Source of the DNA: Beta vulgaris subsp. vulgaris
Lineage: Eukaryota > Streptophyta > Magnoliopsida > Caryophyllales > Amaranthaceae
Reading direction: 5' to 3'
Assembly: GCF_026745355.1 (NCBI RefSeq)
Contig: NC_079202.1
Location: 25,255,623 to 25,319,622, forward strand
Length of the DNA stretch: 64,000 bases
In this document: positions 23,901-35,999 of the stretch, piece after piece
Numbering within the stretch: position 1 is the stretch's first letter
Layout: every line of letters starts with the position of its first letter
Program-made: the position numbers and the translations under genes
Notes under the pieces: model-generated
What the model saw: only the letters and a program-made list of their open reading frames with translations
Databases searched by the model: none
Told to the model about the DNA's origin: nothing

Positions 23901-26900
23901 AAAGGTCTTATCGAAGAAGATGGAACTATGAGAATTGTCCCAACTCAGAGTTTTCCCCCTTCGAGTGGTTCATTTTCTTTCCTTTTTCCACTGTCCAAGC
24001 TAGATAAGGGGGTAGAGTTGAAAAGAAAGAGAAAGAAGGCCCTTCCTTTATTTTCCAAAGTCCAAAGATAGCAAACGAACATCTCCCCTCCCCCCCCCCC
24101 CCGGAATTCCAAATAAGAACGTTCACGTAGAAGATGTCACACTTTTCACTATACAAATTCGATGACCATATGAAATGAGTTTAATAGCTGGAAAGGGAGG
24201 GTTAAATACAGAATACGATATTGACCCCTTAAAGTAGTCTATAAATGAATTCTGATACCACTTACACCATTTTAATGTTCAACAACGTACAACAAATATT
24301 TTGCTTTACATGATTAACTTGCCTTCTCTAACTTCTGGTATATACAACTTTCATGCATCCAAAGTAGGGGGGAAATAATAATGAAGAAATACATTAAACA
24401 TGTGGGCCATAGAACTTTTTTTTCTTTTTGAAGTGATGGCCATAGACTTCAACGGCAGTAGGATATTTTACCTATCCCAACATTAAACAACAGAAGAAAC
24501 GAACAGACGTACAAGTTTGCTATAGATAAACAGTGTAATATATCATCTACCTTATAAGATTGCTTAGCCTGGCTTCAGCTTCCAATTTAGCGGAGTCACC
24601 ATCATCAAGCAATGAAGATGCATTAGTCACGATTAATTTGAATGTGCAAACCTATTATGAACACAAAAAGGAGGTTAAAAAGTGCTAACAACCTGGACAA
24701 ACGCAATACAAAGTAATATCAGCTAGATCACAAAGATTTAAAATAAAAAAATTAAATTGAAAGTGGGAATATAATAGATTCAAGAATCAACATAACACCA
24801 CCAACATTAGCTTCAGAATTGTTGACAACCATGAAACATTACAAATGCTAAATCAGATCTCATTTGTACAATTGCATGTTGTAAACTGCTATGACGCAAC
24901 AATAGTTGTACTTTTGTCCCTAACACTCCAACATCAAACAAGAAGTCCAAAATTCAAGCAATCACTTCATTCACCCCCAAAACTATGTTCCCATACCCGA
25001 TATTGGACAACTTGTCCCATACCATGCATTTTTGTAATTTTACTAGCAACTTGATACAATATAATATAATATAACATTCACTCAATATGATTAGATGCAG
25101 CCACCAGGGAATTAAAACTCTCCCGTTCCGTTACAGAACGGCCGTTCTGTAACGGATTTTGGATTTGCCGTTCCGCAAAATCCCGTTACGGAACGCCATA
25201 ATTAAATTCACGTACTTCTCGCCGCGTTGCCCGTTCCGTAACGCGAACTCGCCGCATTAGAACGATTTTATCCCCGTTACATCCGTTCTTTTCAAATATT
25301 GGCCAAATTTTTTTTATGATTTAATTATATAGTTGAGGAAACATGATATTCTATTAGATTTGATTATATTATGTTGTAATAATGCTTCATAAACTATAAA
25401 AATGCAAATAAGGTTAAAACATATTAATGTGAATTTTTTTAAAAAATTCACGTCGCGTCGGCCGCGAAACGTTCTATTTCGCCGTTACAAGCCGTTCCCG
25501 CGACAACGCGACCGTTCCCGCGAACGCGACCGCGAGGGCATTTTTTTTCCCTGGCAGCCACGATATGATATAATAGTAACTGATATGATAATACATCAAC
25601 TAGATTTCAACTAACAATCCCCAGATAAAAATATATGAAATTTTTATTTTAGTTATAATTTTTAATATTAAATTTTTTCATAAAAAATACTGAAATGCTC
25701 TGGTATTGGGTGATTTGCCCAATATCGGATATGGGAATATCATTGCTCCCAACTACTAAGTTCGCAACAAAGTAAGAACAATTGATTTTGTTAGACCCTG
25801 ACATGAAAGAAACTTCATAAAATATTAAGGTCACATAAGAGTTGCATTTCCCACTTCAATTACAACAAGCAGCAATACGATGCATAACCAAAAAAAAGAA
25901 AAATATCAATGGTAACCCCATGTTTTGATTTTTTTTTTCTCTTGGGCAGCCAAATTTAATTTTAATTCTCAATGGTAACATTGTGTTTGTGGTTATATAC
26001 TTGAGAAGTTAAGAATGTAGTATCTAATAACCATTTCGTTATAAACAACTGCTAAAGCCTAAAAGGGTTGTTTTCAAACTAAGGTTCTTAATGTTTAGAT
26101 AGAGATAAATTCCCTTTGAAAGCCTTATGTCCGTTCATCTCTTAAAAAAAACAGGAAAGAAAGAGGTTTTCAATGAGTGACAAAGGAAAGACAATCTTTT
26201 TAAGAGAACTTATGTGATTCTAGTTTAGAAAACCTTAATGACTTTTGAAACAACCTTTTCAACAATTGTTTATAACGAATAATAGTTACGAATGCCACCA
26301 AGCATAACCATAAACACGGAATTAGCATTCAGAATAAAAATGTAAATTTGGCTGCAAAAGTGGAAACTAATAGTAGTACACGAAGATCAAACCTCGACAC
26401 CAGTTTTAGCTTGAAATGCAACAATGGAGTTCCTATCCTCAAGAACACAATCCCTACCAGCAGATTTCAGCAACTCTTGAATTTCCTCTAAATCCTTGGG
26501 ATTCAAAACATTATCCTCTGCCACTATGTAGTCATAAATACATAATTCATAAAAATAAGACATCTAATATCTGAGATAAAGATTGTAACCAAGAAAAATT
26601 ACATACAGAGAAGTTGATAGACATGACGAAGAATTTGTTGGGAGGCGTCAATTGGGGCTAACAGATACTTGATCGACTTCTTCTTCTGCTCTCTCAGCCA
26701 ATCTTTGGGTCCTGCTGCAAAAAATTAATTGAAGTTTTGTTGTTTAAACTTTCAATTAAGAAAATTGTAAAAATATTCAATTGAAGGAGAAAAGAAGTAT
26801 ACGCACATATGCCGATGTTGAATGCGAATGCAGGGGGTGGTAATGAGAGAAGAAAAGGGGAGATTGAGAGCAAAAATGAGGTGTATCTCCTGGAAATCAA

Positions 26901-27011
26901 GACCTGCGAATTGTTGGAATGAGAAATCGGGGTTTTTAGATTCGAAGGTAATGGAGGAGAAATTGAAGTCGATGAGAGAGTTGAGCTTAAACAGAGTGTT
27001 AATGTCATCAT
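20965..27011 (-). CDS. Thylakoid-lumen-targeted protein, uncharacterised, six exons
   Basis: Minus-strand exons: 27011-26807, 26714-26607, 26523-26393, 24651-24551, 22409-22350 and 21049-20965. Borders are GT..AG and phases join cleanly to 229 residues plus TGA. The start chosen is MMTLTLCLSS at 27011; an in-frame ATG lies at 27038. Residues 1-40 are Ser/Thr-rich like a chloroplast transit peptide. Residues 41-63 carry a twin-arginine motif RRY, a hydrophobic stretch and AFA, a typical Tat-dependent lumen signal. The mature part starts FNIGISGPKDWLREQKKK and contains SAGRDCVLEDRNSIVAFQAK, SLLDDGDSAKLEAEARL and SSLDKFEQGIKGC, mostly helical and charged. It resembles small conserved plant lumen proteins with a PsbQ-like helical look, but no named family member was recognised. 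Introns 3-5 hold most of the transposons. Confidence 0.82.
21390..21475 (+). mobile_element. Possible tRNA-derived SINE fragment
   Basis: CCAGTGGTTAAGATGTTGGG (A-box region) and ATGTTCGATTAA (B-box region) are about 40 bp apart and followed by a T-rich tail at 21468-21477. This order is seen in plant SINEs. The 5' border and target duplication are not clear. Confidence 0.45.
21480..22349. other. Intron 5 of the lumen-protein gene, no clear features
   Basis: No coding similarity or terminal repeats were recognised. The open frame at 22387-22187 is partly the real exon 5 (22350-22409) running into intron. Confidence 0.45.
22410..24550. other. Intron 4, simple and pyrimidine-rich sequence
   Basis: 22800-23500 is strongly C/T-rich on the plus strand, which creates open frames of biased composition. 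24087-24103 is a C homopolymer run. GACACGGGTACTAG near 22556 recalls the interior of the MITE at 7249, but no ends were found. No gene was recognised on either strand. Confidence 0.45.
25105..25553 (-). mobile_element. hAT-type MITE, copy B, with 8-bp target duplication
   Basis: The element begins CAGGGAATTAAAAC and ends TTTTTTCCCTG, with GCAGCCAC at 25097-25104 and again at 25554-25561. CAGGG ends with an 8-bp duplication identify the hAT superfamily. It is 449 bp and has no coding capacity. The ends are rich in CG and in GTTCCGTAACGG-like words. A perfect 28-bp palindrome starts CCGTTACAGAACGG at about 25126-25153. The AT-rich middle matches copy A at 3783-4172 in the opposite orientation. 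It lies in intron 3 of the lumen-protein gene. Confidence 0.92.
25983..26317. mobile_element. 335-bp element with long imperfect inverted repeats
   Basis: GTGTTTGTGGTTAT at 25983 pairs with ATAACCATAAACAC ending at 26317. Further in, TTCGTTATAAACAA and GGGTTGTTTTCAAA (26027-26090) pair with TTGAAACAACC and TTGTTTATAACGAA (26245-26280). Arms exceed 100 bp with small gaps. No target duplication was found. It begins about 75 bp from exon 3 of the lumen-protein gene. Confidence 0.6.
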
Positions 27012-27625
27012 GAAGAACGAATGAATGATATGATACATGCTCGCGACTTGGATTTCGGTAGGAATTATAATGGGACATTGGGTATTTTGGTCCCTATTTC
27101 ATAAGATTACCTTATCTTGTTCTAGCTCGTTTTTACTACCTTGCGTTATTATGTTTTTTCATTATTATTATTTCGGGTTTTTTATCACCATTTTTTTTAT
27201 CCGTTTTTCTAACCTATCTCTATGATATAAGCTCAGGGGAAGCAATGGTGTCCTCCTTGGAATTTACTTACATGCTCCTCTGGCCACCTAATCAACTCCA
27301 ATTTCAAGCATAAACTTGCCAAAACAAAAATATCAATCAAATCAAATGTAAACCCAATCAACTCATATAAAATCCAATCATATAAACTACTTGTCAATAA
27401 AAAAGATTCAATCAAAAAGATTCATAATTGAGAATTTACCAAACGTTAATACTATAACATCCTCTCAAATCAATTTTTCCATAACACAAACTCAATTACA
27501 AACACAATCTCCAAACAAAAAAAAAATACTTTAAGTAAAAGTTATGTCTTGGTCCGAGTGGGAATACCAAGGAATAGAGACTTTACAAATAAAGCCTGAA
27601 GATTGGCATTCCATTGCTGTTATTT
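27012..27625. other. 5' flank of the lumen-protein gene and intergenic sequence
   Basis: This AT-rich stretch contains the upstream region of the minus-strand gene starting at 27011. No clear TATA box or other element could be singled out. The LINE target duplication begins at 27626. Confidence 0.4.
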
Positions 27626-27820
27626 AACCCATATATTAAAATCAAAAAATCAAATTTCGTTAATATGACTTTAATATTCGTGCCCAAATATTAAAAAAAA
27701 AAATTGAGACATAATATGAGAACTCGAATTTGGGGAAAATAAAAAAAGTACTGAAATTATTTTAAAATCTCTCAAGGCGCATGTTAAGTTGGTATTCTAA
27801 CGTGCGCTACCCTAAGCTCC

Positions 27821-28986
27821 ATGGGACGAAAAAAGAAGACGGCATCGATGTCAAGTTCTCTGGGACCGGAAAAGCCTGGGGAAGAGCCTCGAAGTAATGA
27901 GAGGGAGAAACAAGTAAATATTAGTAACAATCTCAAGGGAACAGTAACTTCATCTGGAGTTGAAAACCCAGAAACTCAACCTTCAAATTTGAACCCCAAA
28001 CCGGTGGAAAATGTTGCGATGCAGAAGTGGAAGTCCTTCACAACATAGAGTAGAATCTCTGATAAAGGTATATTGCTCCAACATTGTTGGATGGCCCCCC
28101 TGTTGCTAAACTTGATAAACCTGAAGTGTCTAAGCTTAGTGATATATGGATTAACTCACTCATAGTCTATGTTATTGGGCAAAATCCTACACTAACAGCT
28201 ATGATATCCTATATAAAAACATAATGGAATGTATCTGCAGAGCCTCAAATTTTTAAGCATGAAGAGGGTTATTTTGTTGTTAAGTTGGACTCTGGGATAG
28301 AACGAGATGCTATTCAATTTACTGGACCACATCTATTCTTTGGGAAACCAATTACAGTGAAACAATGGTCACCTAGTTTCAATTTTCACAGTGAAGTGTT
28401 GAAGATAGTTCCTATTTGGGTCAAATTCCCTAATCTTCCATTACATTGTTGGAGTAGTGATTCTCTTAGTAGGATTGGTAGTCTGCTAGGGGTGCCAATC
28501 TATGCAGATGACTGTACCTCGAACGCTCTTCAAGTATCTTTTGCCCGGGTGCTTATTGAGATGGATGTAACTAAGAGGGTTCCTAATGAAATTCATATAG
28601 AGGAGCCTAATGGTACTACTTTCACTCAGAAAGTTGTCTATGATTTGTTGTCTCCATATTGTGGGAAATGCCTCAAGGTGGGACATAATTGTGAGACCAG
28701 TATGGGTAGGTCCGAACCTATGCCCATTCTGGTGCAGAAATGGGTGCCAAAAGCTCAAAAAGTTTCAGGTGAAGGGGATGCTACAGATCAAAGAGATCCT
28801 ACTAGTGATCCTACAGTACTAGTAGATGTTGGGGTAACTAGCGATCCTAATATTGTAGTAGATCTAAGTAGTGAGATTACTCTTGTGGCTATCCCTAGTA
28901 ATGTAACACATACTGACACCCATGATAATGAGGAGGAAGGAGCCTTGAAAGTGGTTACTAGGAAATCAAAGGACAAGGGGAAATAA
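27821..28986 (+). pseudogene. LINE ORF1 (DUF4283, zinc knuckle)
   Basis: It starts MGRKKKTASMSSSLGPEKPG at 27821, hits TAG near 28046, and resumes as an open frame at 28285-28986. The latter contains KIVPIWVKFPNLPLHCW, typical of the DUF4283 region of plant LINE ORF1 proteins, and the knuckle-like CGKCLKVGHNCE. The last knuckle cysteine seems absent or changed. ORF1 proteins bind the element RNA. At least one stop and probable frame shifts disable it. Confidence 0.8.
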
Positions 28987-29081
28987 ATTGCTTTTCAAGC
29001 TGCCAGAGCTGTTAGCTTTCATCATAGTGGTCAAAACTCAGGTATGCCTGGGGGTGCTAAGGGACCTAACCCTTATTTGTC

Positions 29082-32000
29082 ATGATGTTAGTTGCTACAT
29101 GGAATGTTAGAGGGCTTAATGACCCTCTAAAACAAAAAGAAGTTAAAAACTTCTTAAATAAACATGGCATCAGTTGTACAGCTCTGTATGAGACAAGAGT
29201 TAGGAGAAATAATGTGGCTAAAGCTAGGAAACAATTTGGCTTGGCCTGGAAGTGGAAAGACAATAATGATCATTCTCCAAGGGGAAGGATTTGGTTTGGA
29301 TGGAAACCAGGAGAAGTAAAGGCTCAGGTAATGTCTAAGTCAAAGCAACTTATTCTCATGAATGTTGAAAATATGGTTGGTAGCATTCAATTCTACATAG
29401 CTGCTGTGTATGGACTTCACACCATACAAGATAGGAAGACTCTTTGGAGAGAGCTATTACAGCTTACTACTGAATATAGTAAACTTCTGATAATCATAGG
29501 GGACTTCGATGCTATGGCTCATGTTCAGGATAGACTTAATGGCTCCCCAGTTACAGAGAGTGAAACCTAAGATCTTAAAATTTTCATTATGGAAGGGCAG
29601 GTCATGGAAGCTTCTAGCAGTGGGTTATTCTATTCATGGTCTAATAATAGTATTGGAGCTGATAGAGTGTCTAGTAGAATAGACAGGCTTATGTGAATGA
29701 TGTTTGGAACTTGAAGTATCGTGAAATTATTGTTAAATATCTGCCTATAGTGGGGTATCAAATTACTCTCCCCTGCTGGTTTATTTTGGCTGTCATGATA
29801 CTGGAGGAGGAAGGCCTTTTAAATTCCACAACATTTTAACAAAACATGAGCATTTCCTTGATATAGTAAGTGCAGCTTGACACTCAACAACAGGGCAATA
29901 CTAGATGCAGAAACTATGGAAGAAGTTAATGGCTGTTAAAAAGACAGTTCAAGAACTTCATGCAAGCTCTTTCTCTAAAGCTTGGTTAAAAGCTGAAGAA
30001 TACAGACAAAAGCTAGTACAAGTGCAAGCTCACCCTGATATCCGTCATAATGATCAATTACAAACTGAAGAAAGGGAGGATTATAAACAGTTCAGACATT
30101 GGGCTAGAGTTGATGTTTGTATATTGAAGCAGAAATTTAGGATTGACTGTATTGCTCATGGAGACACTAATTCAAAGCTTTTCTTCACTGCAGCAAAAGT
30201 TAGGAAAGCAAAGAACAACATTAAACCTTCTATACAATGAGCAGGGTGAGACGTAAACAAAACCTGATGATGTTCAAGGTGAGCTAGTGGGTTTTATAAA
30301 AACCTCCTTGGTACTGCTGCCCCAGCCCTTCAGGCCATTGATTTGCACACTATGAGACCAGGACCCAGGCTTAGTCATGAAGCAGGCTCCCTGTTGATTC
30401 AGCCTATCACTGTGCATGAAATTGATAGTGCTCTGAAAAATATTAATGATGCTAAGGCTCCAGGAATTGATGGCTTAACTCTTTTTTCTTTAAGAAAAGT
30501 TGGAATGTGATTAAAGAAGATGTTTATGGAGCAGTGCAGAAATTCTTTGAGAGAGCTATTCTTCACGAGCCTTTTAATGTTACAACCATCACTCTTACAC
30601 CCAAAGTGGAAAATGCTGTTAAGGCTAAGGATTTGAGAGCTATAGCCTATTGTACTGTCATTAACAAAATAATCTTTAAGATTATTACAAAGAGACTGCA
30701 GGTGTCATCAATGAAGTTGTTGCTGTTTCTCAAACAGGTTTTATGCCTGACAGACACATATCAGATAACATTCTTCTAGCCACTGAGTTGATAAGGGGCT
30801 ACACTAGGAAAGAAATGTCTCCTAGATGCTGCCTTAAAGTTGATATCAAGAAGGCATATGATTCAGTTGAGTGGCCATTTCTATGTAGTATGCTAGGGGA
30901 GCTTGGGTTTCCTAGTAAATTCATTGAATGGATAATGGCCTGTGTTCAAAGTGTGAACTATTCTATCTTTGTCAATGGTAAACCTTCTACACCCTTTAAT
31001 GCCAAGAAGGGGATGGGGAAGGGGACCCTATATCCCCCTTTCTCTTTGCCCTATGCATGGAAGCAGGTGATTGGGTGATCTCAAAGCCAATAGATTTTAA
31101 TTACCATCCTAAGTGTGAAAGATTACAGCTTACTCACTTGATGTTTGCTGATGACTTTCTTCTTTTCTCTAGAGCAAATCACAGCTCAGTCACTAAAATC
31201 TTTTAAGCTTTTGAGAAATTCTCTGTTGCTTCAGGGCTTCATGCTAGTCCTGAAAGGAGTAACATATCCCTGTTTGGTGTTACTCATGAAGAATCATCAA
31301 ATCTAGCAGAGGCCAACAATATGAATTTTGGCACACTACCATTTAGGTATCTAGGGATACCTTTAAGTGCTAAAAAGCTCACCTATTCACAATGCAAACC
31401 TTTGATTGAGAGAATCACCTCTAGGGCTCAAGGGTGGGTGGCCAAACTGCTCTCCTATGCAGGAAGACTCCAACTTGTGAGGAGTATTCTAAGTAGTATG
31501 CAAAACTACTGGGGATACATCTTCCCTTTGCCAAAGAAAGTCATCAAGGCTGTTGAAGGTATTTGTAGAAGATTTCTATGGACAGGCAACATTATAGAGC
31601 CAAAAAAAGCTCATGTGGCTTGGAATAAGCTATATGAACCTAAATCTTGTGGAGGCTAGAACTTAATCAACATGGCCATATAGAACAAAGCAACTATATA
31701 TGCTCAAGTTATATTATTGTGGGCTATTACCTTCAAATCTGATAGATTGTGGGTTAAATAGGTAAATGCTTATTACATCAAAAAGGCTAAACTACTCTAC
31801 TGTGAACATCAATAACAACTCTTCTTGACAGTAGAGGGTTGCTGAACGCTCTGGGTGGTTGGACTGCCATTACTAAGGATGGCAAATTCACTATCAAACA
31901 AGCTTATAAGCTGATTCAGGGGAGAATCAAATGGTTAACTAGAAGAGGCTGATTTGTAACAATCAAGCAACTCCAAAAAGCAATTTCATTCTATGGTCGG

Positions 32001-32400
32001 CCTTACAAAATAGACTTGCTACTGCTGACAGATTGAGCACCTGGAATGTTCCTTGTAGAATAATTTGTAGTCTGATATGTGTGATAGTGCTGATGATACC
32101 ATATAACACCTGTTTTTTGCTTGTACTTATGTAGCAGATATATGGAGGAAAATATGTCATATCTCCACTCCACAAGCCTGAGGAGTACTTTTGAGCAGGA
32201 GTGTAGTAATGTCATTGCTAAAACAAGGGGTAGCACTAAAACTGCCAGATTCTATACTATGTGCTTTACTGAAACAATCTATGATGTTTGGAAACAAAAA
32301 AACAACAAGATTTTCAATAGAGTTTAGTAGATAGCAATACAGGATATCCTTTTTCAAATTGCTTGTTCATGTAAAGAGGATGATAAGAAGTTGTTACTTT
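29082..32400 (+). pseudogene. LINE ORF2 (endonuclease, reverse transcriptase)
   Basis: The endonuclease starts MMLVATWNVRGLNDPLKQKE with IGDFDAM near 29500. Reverse transcriptase pieces are at 30590-30740 (LTPKVENAVKAKDLRAI), 30743-31078 (FMPDRHISDN and CCLKVDIKKAYDSVEW), and a catalytic FADDFLLFSRANHSS near 31145. The thumb and connection part is at 31321-31659 (FRYLGIPLSAKKL and FLWTGN). The zf-RVT-like C-terminus, ending VWKQKNNKIFN, is at 31850-32330. At least six frame breaks or stops separate them. Confidence 0.88.
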
Positions 32401-32838
32401 ACTAACTTCTTTAGTTTTTAGCCTGTGGGCTTGTTATTTGCCTTCATGTAGAGTCTGTTCTACAGTTGGTTGTTCTCAGTTTGTAGAGCCTGTTCTACGG
32501 TGGGTGTGATTGTTGTTTGATTGTTCCCCTTAATTACCATATTTTTTTTGGTAGTCAATAAAAATTTTGAATTGCCAAAAAAAAAAAAAACTTAAACCCA
32601 TATATTAAAATCAAAATTTTTTGCCCATAATCGAATTTCAACATAAACTGCAGAGCTTGGGCCATGACCGCAAGCAAGCTTGGCGATCCATTACGGGCTG
32701 AGCAAAGCCAATTCCATGACCGCCAAAGCCAATTCTACCAACTTGCTTGAGATAATTCTCAGCTAATAATCGACGGTCTCAATTGAATAGAGAGAGAAAA
32801 AAATATTACGTGAAATTCAGAAATATGGGCATGGTAAT

Positions 32839-34332
32839 TGATGGGTTTTAAAATATACCGCAAGTGCACGGTGTCTGTTTTGCAGAAACTGGCAAATACG
32901 GGTCGATCCACAGGGAGAGGAGTTCTACAGTTTATGTTTAATTATCTAACTACTTCCAGAGAGGAAATGATTGAGTAATTAATAACTAAACTAGACTAAA
33001 CTAGAACGCAGAAAGATGGGAATTTATCAAATAATTAAAAGCCTAGGGCAATCGATCGGTCCACCATGCTTATACCAGTTTAATCAATATAATATAGTTC
33101 AACAACACTTGGATTGAGGTTCGAATAAATGAAGTATTTCGTTCATCCTTGGTCAGGCATTAACAACTCCTAGATTAACATATGCCAGTACGGTCGCTCA
33201 ACATAATCAAATCTACCTATTGTAACAAGCTCTAATGAATAGATCTTTCGATTCTAATTCTTATTAGCTAAACATAACTCATGATATTGCGCAATTACAT
33301 GAATTAAACAAGTATAACAAATCAAAGGAATTTTCTAATTCAATCCAATTATTGAAGAACATCAAACCACAATAAAAAAGGTATAAACATGGCTTCCCTC
33401 TCTAAACCCTAGAAATAGACTACTCACTCATTGATATAAGAAACCAATAAACATAATCAAAGTAAAAGAATTCATTAAATTAAAAAAGTAGAGAAGAATA
33501 CCAAATGATTGAAGAACATGAAAAAGGAAATCGACGATCTATATAATCTTCAAATGTAAAAGTTCAACAAAAGTAGAGAGAATAAACTAAGTTTTGCCCT
33601 AAAAACGTAAAAATGAGATGATCTCTCGAAAATATAAAAAACCTATTTATACTTCTTACAAAACCGGCTAAAAAACCCGAAAAAACGCGTCCTGGAACCG
33701 CCCGGTCACCGGGCGAAATCCGCCCGTGGCGACGGTGATTCAACTTTACGACAAAAAAGCAAATCCGCCCGGTCGGGCGCGTAAGCAAATTTTCCATTTG
33801 TCGCCCGGTTGACCGGGCTAACATTCCTTGAATTTTGGTGAAAAATTAATTTCGCCCGGTCGGGCAAAACCGCCGGTCGACCGGGCGGAGAAACAGTTTT
33901 CAACTTGTGAAGTGTATCTTCAAACCAGATGTCGGATTGGCGTGTGACCTATCATTGGAAAGCCCTTGAAGTCTAGTTTCCAACCCAACGGAATTTTGTG
34001 ATTATCAATTGTTATCAAAAGTTATGCAAAATAGTGAACAGTGTCAGTTTTGACACTTCTTTCACTAACTCTTGCTTCATTCTAACTCGAAATTGTCCCG
34101 AAGATGCATTGTGATCCTTGTGCAAGTATCTTCATCTTCAATGATTAATAGCTTGATCTTAGGTAATCATAATCAATTTGCATCAAAGTAACCTGAAAAT
34201 GATCAAAACACGCAAACGGGGAGTAGTAGAGCACAACTTACGTAATTCATTCCATTATGCACCTAAATGCTCTAAAAGGAGTTCAAATGCAATCAAATGC
34301 ATCTAAAAACTTATATAATTAGTGACATATCA
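32839..34332 (-). repeat. Athila-like 3' LTR, duplicated copy
   Basis: Plus-strand ends are TGATGGGTTTTAAAA and TATGACATATCA-like; in transcription sense it starts TGATATGTCA and ends AACCCATCA. GTAAT precedes it at 32834-32838. The complement of a conserved polypurine stretch (AACTTGGGGGAGTT in sense) abuts it at 34333. It holds GC-rich CGCCCGGTCGACCGGGC-like inverted words at 33690-33890. Confidence 0.88.
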
Positions 34333-35960
34333 AACTCCCCCAAGTTAAACCTTTGCTTGTCCTCAAGCAAACAAGACATGAACATGAATATGATTGCTTC
34401 CCCTTTATATATGAAAACAGAGATCAAAATCTTCTATAAGGCTCATAAATAATTCAAGCAAGCACAATTCAAGTTCAACTGTTCAGATTACTCTATTTAC
34501 CCATCGCCCAAATAAGCAATCAAATGCAGCTGCCTTATATGACATACAAATCTCGAGAAGGCTCTCACTAGGGTGTCACTCCTCTCGACATTTTTGTGGC
34601 AGGCAAAAGATGTGCCCGATCACTCACCATCCCAACCATAATAACCCTTCCCACTCACACTCTCATGTGTTTAGAAAGGTATAATGCCACTCAACCTAAT
34701 CATGTCGACTCAAGTAGCGAACATACTCTTTAACCTTGACAAACTGACCACATCAATCCATAAGACAATGTAAGCACAAGCTCAAGAGGACTTTTTCAGG
34801 GTTGTAATGGGGCTTAGGTAGGGTAGGATTATGTATGGGAAATGTGGTGGAAAAACCAAGAATAGGGAGCACAAGTTACTAGAAGTATCAACCTGAATAT
34901 AGCCAATAACATGTCCCAATTCATAAATCACAAAATTTTCAATAAACTCATCCTTGAAGCAGTGTGATGAATTTTTTTTCTTTGCAAGCACTTGTAAAAG
35001 AAAGAATTTTTGACTTTTTGTTCGTTTCTTCTTTTTCAATCTTTCTTTTTCTTTCTCTTTGCATTTTTTCCAGTCCCATAATCACAGTATATTCATTTGC
35101 TCATTCTTTTCTTTTTCTCAACTTTTGTACCTTAATACAATCATCTCCATCCAAAGTAACTCATAAAAACTATCTCAGATACTAACTCAAACATATGCTC
35201 CCCCAAGCTAGGCTTGGGATTAATATCAAAACAAGGGCATGGGCATGTAATGAGGTTTAGTAACCTGAAATAGTCATTAGGCTCAGCGGGGCTAAGGAGG
35301 ATAAAAGTATATCAAAAAATCACTTTAAGGCTCAAAAAGCAGACAAAAGAACGCCTCTATCACAACAATTGCCACAAGCCATCAGATATCAATGCGTACG
35401 ATGTCAAAGTCAAGATCAGTCAGCTAATGAGGAACTAACACACAAGAAAACAGAATGGATATAGAAATGAATCCATTGGCAAGAATGAATCCTCACAGTC
35501 TAACCAATTCAAGTATGCAGTCAAGATAAGCGCTTTATTATCAAAACTCATTGAGGGTCAAGGCATTTAGAGTTCACATTCCAGCATCACAATCTCAAGT
35601 GCCCAACTATCCAGATAAAGAGCCCAAATATACTTTCAAAGAACATCATGGGCACAGGGAAGCAATCACACCATTCCAGTCAAATCGTATTTTTGGTATT
35701 TTTTCAGCAATATTTGTTTTTTTGTTTTTGTCTGAAAGCAAATAAATCTGGCCTAAGAAAGCAAAAATCTACACTAAAAGGTAGAAAGAGAGAAAATACA
35801 TACAAAAATCCTCCCCCAAGCTGAACGTGGCAATGTCCTCAGTGCCGCAAGATGAACTATATGACTATGCTTAGAGGAAAAATTAACGTTAGGACTCTCC
35901 CGCTCCCTCACTCTCTAAAAGGAAAAAATGAAAAAAAAAAAAAAAAAAAAAGATAAGAAA
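34333..35960 (-). other. 3' non-coding interior of Athila-like element (copy 1)
   Basis: Between the protease end and the polypurine tract there is 1.6 kb without coding sequence. Near 35970-36010 is the complement of GGTTTGTAAACC-type sequence with GGGAGGCAACCC, a motif seen after the coding region in Athila/Tat elements. A 20-bp A run lies at about 35931-35950. It equals 39219-40860 in copy 2. Confidence 0.65.
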
Positions 35961-35999
35961 GAAAAAAAACTACGGGTTGCCTCCCGCAGCGCTGGTTTA

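Larger units (their letters stand above)
27648..32594 (+). mobile_element. L1-type LINE, near full length, 22-bp target duplication
   Basis: A 22-bp direct repeat beginning AACCCATATATT lies at 27626-27647 and 32595-32616, outside the element. The 3' end has a poly(A) tract (about 32578-32590). The order 5' UTR, ORF1 (DUF4283 and zinc knuckle), ORF2 (endonuclease, reverse transcriptase, C-terminal zf-RVT region) is that of plant L1 elements. Both frames carry stops and shifts, so it is dead, but the clean duplication shows it inserted by target-primed reverse transcription as an almost complete copy of about 4.95 kb. Confidence 0.9.

Noticed and set aside
28486..28758. Minus-strand open frame in the LINE
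   Set aside because: It is the antisense shadow of LINE ORF1, whose plus-strand frame has the recognisable domain.
33690..33890. GC-rich repeated words in the Athila LTR as a CRISPR-like array
   Set aside because: The CGCCCGGTCGACCGGGC words are unevenly spaced, inverted and degenerate, with no spacer structure, and recur in all LTR copies.
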